Part shown: positions 1 to 5,790 of the stretch, piece after piece
How positions within the stretch are numbered: the stretch's first letter is position 1
Layout: each line of letters begins with the position of its first letter
NCBI GenBank assembly: GCA_018665625.1
Contig: JABJCF010000335.1
Coordinates: forward strand, 1 to 7,490
Reading direction: 5' to 3'
DNA length: 7,490 nt
Source: Nitrospina sp.
GTDB taxonomy: Bacteria; Nitrospinota; Nitrospinia; Nitrospinales; VA-1
Notes under the pieces: model-generated
Database searches by the model: none
What the model saw: only the letters and a program-made list of their open reading frames with translations
What the model was told of the DNA's origin: nothing
Translations under genes and position numbers: made by a program

Positions 1-10
1 CTCCCTCCTG
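1..10 (-). promoter_or_regulatory. Shine-Dalgarno-like AGGAGGGAG at the window edge
   Basis: The minus strand reads CAGGAGGGAG in the last ten bases before the left edge. It is the strongest ribosome-binding-like sequence in the window and no start codon follows inside it, so a minus-strand gene probably begins within about ten bases outside. If the insertion-sequence reading is right, that gene would be the transposase istA. Confidence 0.35.
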
Positions 11-48
11 AATATGGATTACATACAGGATAGAAAGCTTAACGTGAG

Positions 49-117
49 TGGGACACTTTTACTCCGCCACAACAAAAAATATATCAACGGCTCACTGGTA
101 CATTATTGCTCCGCCGT
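49..117. repeat. Pair of related 22-bp direct repeats, 47-bp period
   Basis: Copy one is 49-70 and copy two is 96-117. Both read TGG-x-ACA followed by a T-rich stretch and CTCCGCC; six of 22 positions differ. They are the main support for the proposed insertion-sequence end. They may instead be binding sites for an unknown protein. Confidence 0.4.
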
Positions 118-191
118 TCTCAAAAACCCTTATAAATAAACAGTTTAATAGACTTTCAAAAAATAAATTTTCGGAGTATCAAAATTTATAT

Positions 192-247
192 TGTGAGAAT
201 TTGTATCATTATGAGAAATTTTGTCTCATTTTAATATTTTTTGAGAC
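192..247. promoter_or_regulatory. Cluster of TGAGA/TCTCA palindromic half-sites
   Basis: A perfect inverted repeat ATGAGA-7 nt-TCTCAT lies at 211-229. An imperfect copy, TGAGAA followed by TATCAT, sits 18 bp upstream at 194-210, and a further TGAGAC at 242-247 pairs with GTCTCA at 223-228 across 13 bp. Tandem imperfect palindromes of this kind are typical enhancer sites of NtrC-type activators, and such an activator ends at 277. The plus-strand form is followed by a T-rich stretch, so a weak terminator is an alternative. No sigma54 promoter with correct spacing was found nearby, so the role is open. Confidence 0.35.
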
Positions 248-276
248 GATTGGGATATCTAAAGGGGGGAGGGGAA

Positions 277-1704
277 TTAACTTGCTGAGCGGTATTTCTT
301 TATCTTTCTATAAAAGGTTGCCCGGCTTATTCCCAATTCTTTTGCAGCTAAAGGAATATTTCCGTTTGCCCGGTCTAATGCATCGATCAGAGCATTTTTT
401 TCTATTTCATCAAATTTTATTCCGGATAACGAAGGAGAAATAGACTGAGGATGGTTTTTTGAAGAGGACATTTTATTTTCATGACTCTCGATATTTGGGA
501 TGAATTGATTTCCCTGATCCACATAACCTTCTCGGAGTTTTTGAATCTCCGAAGAAAGGTTTTCAATTTGCACGCTATTTGTTTGGGTGGTGACCATAGC
601 GCGATAAACTTCATTCTCAAGTTGGCGCACGTTTCCAGGCCAGGGATAGCGAATCAATGCTTCCATAGCATATGAACTTACTGTGGAAATATTTTTAGGA
701 ATTTCATTTTTATATTTTTTTAAAAAGTGATTAATCAAAAGTGGTATGTCGTCTTTCCTAATTCTTAAAGGCGGTAAAGAAATAAGATAAACCATCAATC
801 GATAATAAAGGTCTTCGCGGAACCTTCCTTCTTTTACCGCATCTTCCAGGTTTCGATTGGTTGCAGAAATGATTCTTAAGTCCACATTAATTTTTTTTGT
901 TCCTCCGACTTTTTCAAAACTTTTATCCTGTAAAAATCTGAGGAGCTTAACCTGCATCTTTGGCGACATTTCTCCAATTTCATCTAAAAACAAGGTACCA
1001 CCATTGGCCGCTTCCAATTTACCGGGTCGAGAATCATCCGCACCCGTAAACGCACCTTTTTCATGACCAAAAAATTCATTTTCCTGCAACTCCTCAGGAA
1101 TAGCACCGCAATTGATGGCCACAAAATCTCCACTTTTATATGCGCTATTAAAATGGATAGCCTTGGCCACCAACTCTTTACCTGTGCCACTTTCGCCACC
1201 AATAAAAACATTAATATTAATTCCTGAAACTTCATCAACCTGCCCAAATATTTGCCGCATTGGCTCGCTATTACCCACAATATTTTTATAGGAATATGTT
1301 TTTTTCAACTCACCCTGCAAACGCTGAATCTTTGCAACCATAGTGTGCATTTCAATTGCCTTGTCCACATTGGTTTTTAGCCGAATCTTATCCACCGGCT
1401 TCACCATATAATCGAAAGCACCCATTTTCATAGCTTCTATTGCAGAATCCAAAGTATCGTTTTTTGTAACAACCATGACTGGAATATCTCTATTGGCCAG
1501 GCGCAGCCTTTTAAGAATCTCTAATCCAGGCATCCCCGGCATATTGATATCCAAACAAATGACACCAGGGTTTTCATCCAGGCAATTCAAGCAGAGTTCA
1601 CCGTTATCAAAAACTTTTACTTTAAAGCCCTGGTCTTCCAACCAATTGGCCATCATCTCGCGGTGGGGAACCTCATTATCAACTACAAATAAAAGTTTGG
1701 ACAT
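277..1704 (-). CDS. Sigma54-dependent response regulator, NtrC family
   Basis: A cytoplasmic transcription activator that would be phosphorylated by a partner histidine kinase and remodel sigma54-RNA polymerase using ATP. The 475 residues show the full three-domain layout. Receiver: about 1-120, with phosphoacceptor D52, T80 and K102-P103. AAA+ domain: about 140-370, with Walker A GESGTGKE 170-177, an intact sigma54-contacting GAFTGA loop 217-222, Walker B LFLDEI near 238-243, sensor I SATNRN 280-285, arginine finger region FREDLYYRL and sensor II WPGNVRQLEN. A Fis-type helix-turn-helix occupies about 446-470. The acidic pocket reads V-V-D-N-E (D9, N10) where most family members have D-D. A linker of about 50 polar residues precedes the DNA-binding domain. 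No kinase gene lies beside it. The upstream 86 bp contain a TATAAT (minus strand, 1764-1759) but no convincing -35, and no strong Shine-Dalgarno. Target genes cannot be read from the window. Confidence 0.95.
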   Translation of the reverse strand: MSKLLFVVDNEVPHREMMANWLEDQGFKVKVFDNGELCLNCLDENPGVICLDINMPGMPGLEILKRLRLANRDIPVMVVTKNDTLDSAIEAMKMGAFDYMVKPVDKIRLKTNVDKAIEMHTMVAKIQRLQGELKKTYSYKNIVGNSEPMRQIFGQVDEVSGININVFIGGESGTGKELVAKAIHFNSAYKSGDFVAINCGAIPEELQENEFFGHEKGAFTGADDSRPGKLEAANGGTLFLDEIGEMSPKMQVKLLRFLQDKSFEKVGGTKKINVDLRIISATNRNLEDAVKEGRFREDLYYRLMVYLISLPPLRIRKDDIPLLINHFLKKYKNEIPKNISTVSSYAMEALIRYPWPGNVRQLENEVYRAMVTTQTNSVQIENLSSEIQKLREGYVDQGNQFIPNIESHENKMSSSKNHPQSISPSLSGIKFDEIEKNALIDALDRANGNIPLAAKELGISRATFYRKIKKYRSAS

Positions 1705-1790
1705 TTTTCTGATTTAACTTTCGCGGCTCATGATAAAAAAATAGTTCTACAAAATTTTATTATATAAAGGTAACACAATGAAAAGCAGGA

Positions 1791-2471
1791 CTAATTATTT
1801 TCACATCCCCTTGCTGCTCTGTACCCAAGCGTTTCTGCATCCAATAAATTTCCAAAGGTAATGTGGTTCTTCGGGTTTTTAGGATAACCTCTACACGTTG
1901 GCCATTGATAAATTCTCGTTTTGGGATCCCCAATAATTCCATAGGTCAGGAAAAGATCATAATCCATATTGGCTTGATTTGAGGGTGGAATAGGAACTCG
2001 GGTTTCACGACGAAATTCCCAAGGTGGAATGGGTTTTTCCTGCACCCATAATCCCATCTTTTTTTTCCAGGCTTTATATTCCATCTTCTCTAAAAATGTA
2101 CTGTGCGGGTGTTTCACCCTGTAATGCCAAGCCAACCCAGCTTTAATGGCCTCTTCGTTTAACATTTTTCCATCTGGCAAAAAAACTTCGCCTATTAGAC
2201 GTCCATATTTGTCTTCTTGGGTGTAATTGACCCGTACAATTTTTTCCAAAGCCAGATCCTCTAATAACCTTTTTGCCGGTCTGCCAAACGGCTGCCCTAT
2301 TTCTGGCGCATCAATATCGGCCAAGCGCACTTTGTAAAGTTTATCGCGCTGATCTTTTATAGTAAAGGTGTCCCCATCTTTAATAGAAATCACTTCACCA
2401 TTTATCGTTTTTAATTCCGCCTGCGGCAGAAGAAAAAACATCAATGCTAAAAGTCCGGATTTTAAATCCAT
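1791..2471 (-). CDS. Secreted staphylococcal-nuclease-like (thermonuclease) protein
   Basis: Probably an exported, calcium-dependent phosphodiesterase acting on DNA or RNA. Residues 1-18 look like a Sec signal: one lysine, then GLLALMFFLL and a PQA-type cleavage site. The SNase fold spans about 24-145. The family's active-site residues are all present: D34 in DGDT, R49, D54 and E57 in the VRLADIDAPE block, and R91 in DKYGRL, corresponding to Staphylococcus nuclease D21, R35, D40, E43 and R87. Residues about 187-223 form a small extra domain with the pattern Y-x-x-P-x-C ... N-x-x-x-F ... A-E-x-x-G-Y-R-x-A-x-x-C (C193, C223), a tail found on many bacterial SNase proteins and resembling the Ada metal-binding fold. 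The start ATG lacks a clear Shine-Dalgarno. It lies 85 bp downstream of the DUF4325 gene, whose terminator separates them, and 86 bp upstream of the response regulator, with no terminator between. Confidence 0.9.
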   Translation of the reverse strand: MDLKSGLLALMFFLLPQAELKTINGEVISIKDGDTFTIKDQRDKLYKVRLADIDAPEIGQPFGRPAKRLLEDLALEKIVRVNYTQEDKYGRLIGEVFLPDGKMLNEEAIKAGLAWHYRVKHPHSTFLEKMEYKAWKKKMGLWVQEKPIPPWEFRRETRVPIPPSNQANMDYDLFLTYGIIGDPKTRIYQWPTCRGYPKNPKNHITFGNLLDAETLGYRAARGCENN

Positions 2472-2540
2472 AAATTTTCAGTGCTAAGAATTCTTAATTG
2501 CTCGGCTTATATGTTACCACCCACTCGGCGTGGGGCCAAA

Positions 2541-2564
2541 ACTCAAAAACCTTTCGCTAAGGTT
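2541..2564 (-). terminator. Hairpin plus T-tract terminating the wHTH-ATPase-STAS gene
   Basis: Read on the minus strand, AACCTT-AGCGA-AAGGTT forms a perfect 6-bp stem with a 5-nt loop, followed by TTTGAGT. The gene's TAG stop codon lies inside the hairpin at 2557-2559. The stem is short and AU-containing, so termination may be partial. Confidence 0.5.
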
Positions 2565-3600
2565 CTGAAGGTAAACTTCGCTCGATCATAAACTTTACAT
2601 CGTCATTTGCGTTGGTATAGTCAATCTTAATTTTTGGGTATTTACTTTGAAATACACGAAACACTTCGTCAACAAACCCCTGACCCACTGTAGATACACC
2701 GCTAAAATCCAAATAAATATATTTAAATTTCTCCAAACCCAGAACAATACGTCGTGCTTGGGACCGGGATATATAATGCCCCTCATCCCCCAATCTACCT
2801 AGCTCTACCATAATATGAGCCTTATCAAGATTAGGCACTTCATGGGAACCATTTTCTGTAAATTCTAAAAAAATGTTACTCAAAATCATCTTCGATTTAA
2901 GACCAATTATCATGGACACAATCGTTCCGTCTAAATAACCATCCTCTGTTGTTTGAATAAACCAATCATTTACTGTTTGGTCTCTTGCGTACGACAGTTT
3001 GCCTGAACTTATTTGAAACTCGTCAAATGCCCGGGAAGTAAAAAAGATTCCTTCACCGGCATGATTTTTCGGATCAGTAGTAAATTTTCCTTTTGAAAGG
3101 TGAAGCACGCTTTCCCGCTCATCTTCTAGATTCAATGCATTCTTTATCTTTCTAAAAATTTCAAACCCATAATCCCAAATTGATATCTCAACTGAATCGA
3201 CCTCCCATACTGTTTGTATGTTCACCCTTGTTCCCTCAGAATGATCTATTGCATTGTTTAGCATTTGAGAAAAACCGTATTCGCAAATCTCCAAAACGTT
3301 TTTGGGCAATGTCTTGAAATCATCCTGAAAATTTTCCTGCCAGACTTTATGTTCTTCGACCTTCTCTTTTAAAGAAACAACGATCTCTTTGTTCTTATCG
3401 GTCTTTAAAAAATATTGCGCCTGACGAGTGGTGCCTGACTTGATTATTTTTCCGTCCCGGGCCAGGCGATTTAAATGTCGGTGCACGGTCGTGCGGCTGC
3501 ACGCAAAAGCTTTCGATGCTTTTGCAACAATATTTTTAGGGTGCAGCGGGATCTTATCTAACAGATAAGCCCGTATCTCTTCCGCCTGATTTTTCACCAT
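2557..3600 (-). CDS. Winged-HTH / GHKL ATPase / STAS-like DUF4325 fusion protein
   Basis: Function unknown; the architecture suggests a cytoplasmic DNA-binding switch. Residues about 4-66 form a winged helix-turn-helix, with recognition helix near SRTTVHRHLNRLARDGKI (35-52). Residues about 85-235 are a GHKL/HATPase domain: N-box FSQMLNNAIDHS (110-121, metal-binding N116), D143 and G145 of the D-x-G box, a G2 box HAGEGIFF (180-187) and GT at 225-226. The D-box reads DYGFEI, so the second glycine of the usual DxGxGI is replaced by E147. There is no histidine-phosphotransfer helix pair, so it is not an ordinary sensor kinase. Residues about 268-345 match the STAS-like DUF4325 family: ISRSQARRIVLGLEKF, LDFSGV, VGQGFVDEVFRVF, NAN. 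HATPase plus STAS recalls the RsbW/SpoIIAB and SpoIIAA anti-sigma pairs, here on one chain with a DNA-binding head. It is monocistronic, with its own consensus promoter and operator-like repeats, implying autoregulation. GAGAG lies 4 nt before the ATG. Confidence 0.85.
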   Translation of the reverse strand: MVKNQAEEIRAYLLDKIPLHPKNIVAKASKAFACSRTTVHRHLNRLARDGKIIKSGTTRQAQYFLKTDKNKEIVVSLKEKVEEHKVWQENFQDDFKTLPKNVLEICEYGFSQMLNNAIDHSEGTRVNIQTVWEVDSVEISIWDYGFEIFRKIKNALNLEDERESVLHLSKGKFTTDPKNHAGEGIFFTSRAFDEFQISSGKLSYARDQTVNDWFIQTTEDGYLDGTIVSMIIGLKSKMILSNIFLEFTENGSHEVPNLDKAHIMVELGRLGDEGHYISRSQARRIVLGLEKFKYIYLDFSGVSTVGQGFVDEVFRVFQSKYPKIKIDYTNANDDVKFMIERSLPSEP

Positions 3601-3620
3601 TTTTCTCTCAAAAATCTATT

Positions 3621-3823
3621 TTATAACTAGTGTTAATAATTATTATAACTAGGCACAAAAAATCTGTCAACCGGTGCAATACAAGAAAAATTTCATAAAT
3701 ATATACAATATATGGGCTTTTAATTATTATAACTATACTAATTTATAATTATAACTAATTAAATCCCTATTTGTAACTAGTCTCTGACCCATTTATAACT
3801 ATAAATTGACTCGATTATAACTA
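3621..3823. repeat. Seven TTATAACTA motifs phased at 22 bp (operator/iteron-like array)
   Basis: Copies start at 3621 and 3643, then at 3727, 3749, 3771, 3793 and 3815. Within each cluster the step is exactly 22 bp; the clusters are 84 bp apart, close to eight helical turns. The core is W-TTATAACTA, with TTGTAACTA at 3771 the only variant, while the 12-13 bp between cores is not conserved. A degenerate CTATAATGG sits at the next 22-bp step (3837). Conserved cores with random spacers on one DNA face indicate protein-binding sites, not a duplicated sequence. The likeliest binder is the winged-helix protein encoded directly downstream. Its distance from any replication gene argues against a plasmid origin, and spacers this short rule out CRISPR. 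Confidence 0.85.
3642..3670 (-). promoter_or_regulatory. Consensus sigma70-type promoter of the DUF4325 gene
   Basis: The minus strand shows TTGACA (3670-3665), a 17-bp spacer and TATAAT (3647-3642), a perfect match to the housekeeping consensus. A start near 3635 would give a leader of about 35 nt before the ATG at 3600. The -10 box lies inside one copy of the TTATAACTA repeat, and another copy begins just downstream of the predicted start site. Binding at either would block polymerase. Confidence 0.8.
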
Positions 3824-3851
3824 ACTTGTGTTGGGCCTATAATGGGTTTTA

Positions 3852-3879
3852 TAAGGTAGGAGTTGAAACGCGGCTTTAA
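3852..3879. repeat. Downstream copy of a repeat flanking lgt
   Basis: TAAGGTAGGAGTTG at 3852-3865 and GGCTTTAA at 3872-3879 recur upstream of lgt at 4701-4714 and 4727-4734. The blocks are 13/14 and 8/8 identical, with spacers of 6 and 12 bp. The two copies bracket lgt in the same orientation. Confidence 0.45.
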
Positions 3880-3888
3880 GCCGTTTTT
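3866..3888. terminator. Terminator-like hairpin overlapping the lgt stop codon
   Basis: CGGCTT-T-AAGCCG (3871-3883) is a near-perfect palindrome that includes the lgt TAA at 3878-3876. AAA at 3866-3868 and TTTTT at 3884-3888 flank it. The T-tract is better on the plus strand (five T) than on the minus strand (CGTTTC), so it is a modest terminator for lgt and might also stop plus-strand transcripts. Confidence 0.4.
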
Positions 3889-4691
3889 CGCGAGCGGAGG
3901 ATGAGAAAAGCTCCCGCTGCTAACAGGAAAATACTATAAAAACTGCCACGGCTGAGGTCAAAAATTAGGGGAGCATCGGGCTCACGAAACTGTTCTCCAA
4001 AAATCCGCACCACCGCATAAAAAGCTAGAAACTCTCCAGTCAATCTTCCCGGCGTTGCTAGTACATCGGTTCGCCAGAATCTCCATTGGCTAAAAATGAG
4101 CAACAGCAATCCTTCCAGCGCAGCAGCATAAAGTTGTGAAGGATGCCGAGGGGCGATCAATTCGAGCGGTGTTCCCATCGGAGCACTTTGAGGAAAAATG
4201 ACAGCCCAGGAAACATTGGAAACTTTTCCCCATAACTCTCCGTTGATGAAATTAGCGATGCGGCCCAAAAGAATTCCCGGAGGAACCAGGGGACATAAAA
4301 TATCACCGAGTTGTAAAAAACCTATTTTTAGTTTTTTCGACGTCCACCAGCAGGCAAGCACCACCCCGATAAACCCGCCGTGGCTCGCCATTCCCCCTTT
4401 CCAAACCTGAAAAATGCTCCAGGGTCGATGTAGGACATCCTGAAATGCGTAGAAAAACATATACCCTAAGCGTCCCCCTAAAAGAACACCCACCATGATC
4501 GCAGTAATCGTTAAGGACTGTTCCTCTGGTGTGAGAGCAGCTTTACCGTGTTTGCAAAAAATATGTAAAAGCCAGATACCGGCAAGAAAGCCCAATGCAT
4601 AGGCTAGACCGTAATAACGAATGCCAAAGTTTTCTGTGAACTGAAAAAGGAAGGGATCTAGATCATGAACCCAGTAATCGGTTTTAGACAC
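3876..4691 (-). CDS. lgt: Prolipoprotein diacylglyceryl transferase
   Basis: An inner-membrane enzyme that moves a diacylglyceryl group from phosphatidylglycerol to the lipobox cysteine of pre-lipoproteins, the first step of lipoprotein maturation. The 271 residues match the family length. About seven hydrophobic segments are visible (near 24-45, 60-82, 94-115, 128-145, 187-202, 215-232, 252-266). Family motifs are intact: YYG at 26-28, GGRLGY 72-77, KGGMASHGG 98-106 with H104 equivalent to E. coli H103, the signature GRIANFINGELWG 143-155, RHPSQLYAAALEG 182-194, and FREPDA with R236. The start is GTG at 4691-4689, supported by AAAGG five bases upstream. It follows hemB after 47 bp with no terminator, so the two are probably co-transcribed. 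Confidence 0.97.
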   Translation of the reverse strand: MSKTDYWVHDLDPFLFQFTENFGIRYYGLAYALGFLAGIWLLHIFCKHGKAALTPEEQSLTITAIMVGVLLGGRLGYMFFYAFQDVLHRPWSIFQVWKGGMASHGGFIGVVLACWWTSKKLKIGFLQLGDILCPLVPPGILLGRIANFINGELWGKVSNVSWAVIFPQSAPMGTPLELIAPRHPSQLYAAALEGLLLLIFSQWRFWRTDVLATPGRLTGEFLAFYAVVRIFGEQFREPDAPLIFDLSRGSFYSIFLLAAGAFLILRSRKTA

Positions 4692-4700
4692 AGTGGCCTT

Positions 4701-4734
4701 TAAGGTAAGAGTTGTGAAAAAATCGAGGCTTTAA
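4701..4734. repeat. Upstream copy of the repeat flanking lgt
   Basis: TAAGGTAAGAGTTG (4701-4714) and GGCTTTAA (4727-4734) fill most of the hemB-lgt gap. The minus-strand form ends in TACCTTA, directly followed by the AAGG that serves as the lgt Shine-Dalgarno. Confidence 0.45.
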
Positions 4735-4738
4735 AAAT

Positions 4739-5710
4739 TTACCGTTGTAATAAAGAGGCAGCATCAATTGCCCCATAAGTGAAGATCATGTCGGCTCCCG
4801 CGCGTCGCATACTGACTAGCGATTCTATCAGGCAACTATCGTAATCCAGCCAGCCTTTTTCCTGTGCGGCTTTCAACATCGCATATTCGCCACTAACATG
4901 GTAAGCAGCAATGGGTAACTCAGAATGCTCACGCGTTAAACGTATCACATCGAGATAAGGCAGGCCGGGTTTGATAAGTAACCAGTCCGCGCCTTCTTCT
5001 TCATCAAGATGAATTTCACGAATGGCTTCGCGCACATTGGCAGGATCCATTTGATAGGTTTTCTTATCCCCTTCCTTCGGCGCCGATTCAAGGGCATCGC
5101 GAAAAGGGCCATAAAAAGCCGAAGCATATTTTGCGCAGTAACTGCATATCAATACATTTTCGAATCCAGCATCATCTAGCGCCCAGCGAATGGCTTCGAC
5201 CCGACCATCCATCATGTCAGAGGGGGCAACAACATCGGCACCGGCCTTTGCCTGAGCCACAGCCATGCCAGCAAGAAACGGCAATGTTTCATCGTTGAGT
5301 ATCTTTCCATCCTCAACGAGTCCGTCATGCCCGTCACTGGAATAAGGATCTAGAGCAACATCGGTGATGACGACTAAATCAGGAACCTGTTGTTTCAATT
5401 CTTTAACCGCTCTTTGTAACAATCCATCCGGATTCAAACTTTCCTGCCCTTCGGAGTTTTTCAGGGAGTCATCAATAGCAGGGAAAAGCGCAACGGCTGG
5501 CACTCCAAGCTCAAAAGCTTTTTTGGAGTCTGCCACAAGCTGATCGATAGAAAGGCGTGATACCCCAGGCATAGAACCAATGGGAGTTCTTTGATTCTTA
5601 CCTTCCTGGACGAAAGTAGGCCAAACCAGATTACGTGGTTGTATTTCCGTTTCCCGGACCAAGCCTCTTATTCCCGGGGTCAATCTGTTTCTTCTAGGGC
5701 GATCTATCAT
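4739..5710 (-). CDS. hemB: Delta-aminolevulinic acid dehydratase (porphobilinogen synthase), Mg-type
   Basis: A cytoplasmic enzyme that condenses two 5-aminolevulinate molecules to porphobilinogen, the first common step of heme, siroheme and other tetrapyrroles. The 323 residues match the family length. The two Schiff-base lysines are K194 in SYCAKYASAFYGPFRDA and K247 in LLIKPGLPYLDV. The metal loop reads DVALDPYSSDGHDG (117-130), with A and D where zinc enzymes have a cysteine triad, so this belongs to the magnesium-dependent type seen in Pseudomonas and many other bacteria. The substrate-binding AAYHVSGEYAM block (268-278) is intact. The N-terminus (RPRRNRLTPGIRGLVRET) is typical, supporting the ATG at 5710, although no strong Shine-Dalgarno precedes it. 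A strong terminator separates it from the tRNA upstream; lgt follows, probably on the same transcript. Confidence 0.97.
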   Translation of the reverse strand: MIDRPRRNRLTPGIRGLVRETEIQPRNLVWPTFVQEGKNQRTPIGSMPGVSRLSIDQLVADSKKAFELGVPAVALFPAIDDSLKNSEGQESLNPDGLLQRAVKELKQQVPDLVVITDVALDPYSSDGHDGLVEDGKILNDETLPFLAGMAVAQAKAGADVVAPSDMMDGRVEAIRWALDDAGFENVLICSYCAKYASAFYGPFRDALESAPKEGDKKTYQMDPANVREAIREIHLDEEEGADWLLIKPGLPYLDVIRLTREHSELPIAAYHVSGEYAMLKAAQEKGWLDYDSCLIESLVSMRRAGADMIFTYGAIDAASLLQR

Positions 5711-5737
5711 GGCGTATCTTATTGTTGAAAAAGGTAT

Positions 5738-5760
5738 TTATCCTGCTCGGGCAAGGATAA
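5738..5760 (-). promoter_or_regulatory. Inverted repeat in the hemB leader
   Basis: TTATCCT (5738-5744) and AGGATAA (5754-5760) are perfectly complementary, extended by an inner GC/GC pair with one bulged base and a 4-nt loop. It lies 28-50 bp before the hemB start and its upstream arm overlaps the candidate -10 box. It could be an operator or an mRNA hairpin. Confidence 0.4.
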
Positions 5761-5782
5761 CGAAACATTTTTATCAATGCAA
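5754..5782 (-). promoter_or_regulatory. Candidate hemB promoter
   Basis: The minus strand shows TTGCAT (5782-5777), a 17-bp spacer and TATCCT (5759-5754). Spacing is ideal but the hexamers match consensus only 3/6 and 4/6. A promoter is expected here because a strong terminator lies just upstream. Confidence 0.3.
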
Positions 5783-5790
5783 CCCGTTTC

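Larger units (their letters stand above)
1..122 (-). mobile_element. Possible end of an IS21-like insertion sequence, running off the left edge
   Basis: Two related 22-bp sequences (49-70 and 96-117, 16 of 22 identical, 47 bp apart) share TGGxACA and CTCCGCC blocks. IS21-family elements are known to carry repeated blocks of about 20 bp near each end, with istA starting shortly inside. On the minus strand the order here is TGAGAACGGCGGAG at 122-109, the two repeats, then an AGGAGGGAG sequence at 9-1 where istA would begin just outside the window. The element boundary at 122 rests only on the expected terminal TG/CA and is uncertain. No transposase residues are inside the window, and 16/22 identity alone is weak. 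The family assignment is inference from layout and recalled end sequences. Confidence 0.3.

Noticed and set aside
96..110. Sigma54 -24/-12-like element TGGTACATTATTGCT
   Set aside because: Only 9 bp separate GG and GC where 10 are required, and it overlaps the second 22-bp repeat, which explains the sequence better.
48..443. 131-codon open frame on the plus strand
   Set aside because: Its second half lies antisense to the conserved C-terminus of the sigma54 regulator, it has no ribosome-binding site, and its composition is not protein-like. The first part only reflects the repeat pair at the left edge.
1760..1942. 60-codon minus-strand frame at the nuclease 3' end
   Set aside because: It overlaps the conserved C-terminal cysteine domain of the nuclease in another frame, so it is a shadow; the nuclease frame is intact and not frameshifted.
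2485..2496. Perfect 12-bp palindrome TAAGAATTCTTA upstream of the nuclease gene
   Set aside because: A 12-bp palindrome is expected about once or twice by chance in 7.5 kb, and there is no second site or clear promoter beside it.
2520..2534. CCCAC-TCGGC-GTGGG hairpin
   Set aside because: The stem is only 5 bp and no T-tract follows on either strand; the hairpin at 2548-2564 is the better terminator.
3621..3823. CRISPR array or plasmid replication origin
   Set aside because: Repeats of 9-10 bp with 12-bp spacers are far too short for CRISPR. There is no Rep gene, the motif does not match a DnaA box, and the flanking genes are chromosomal.
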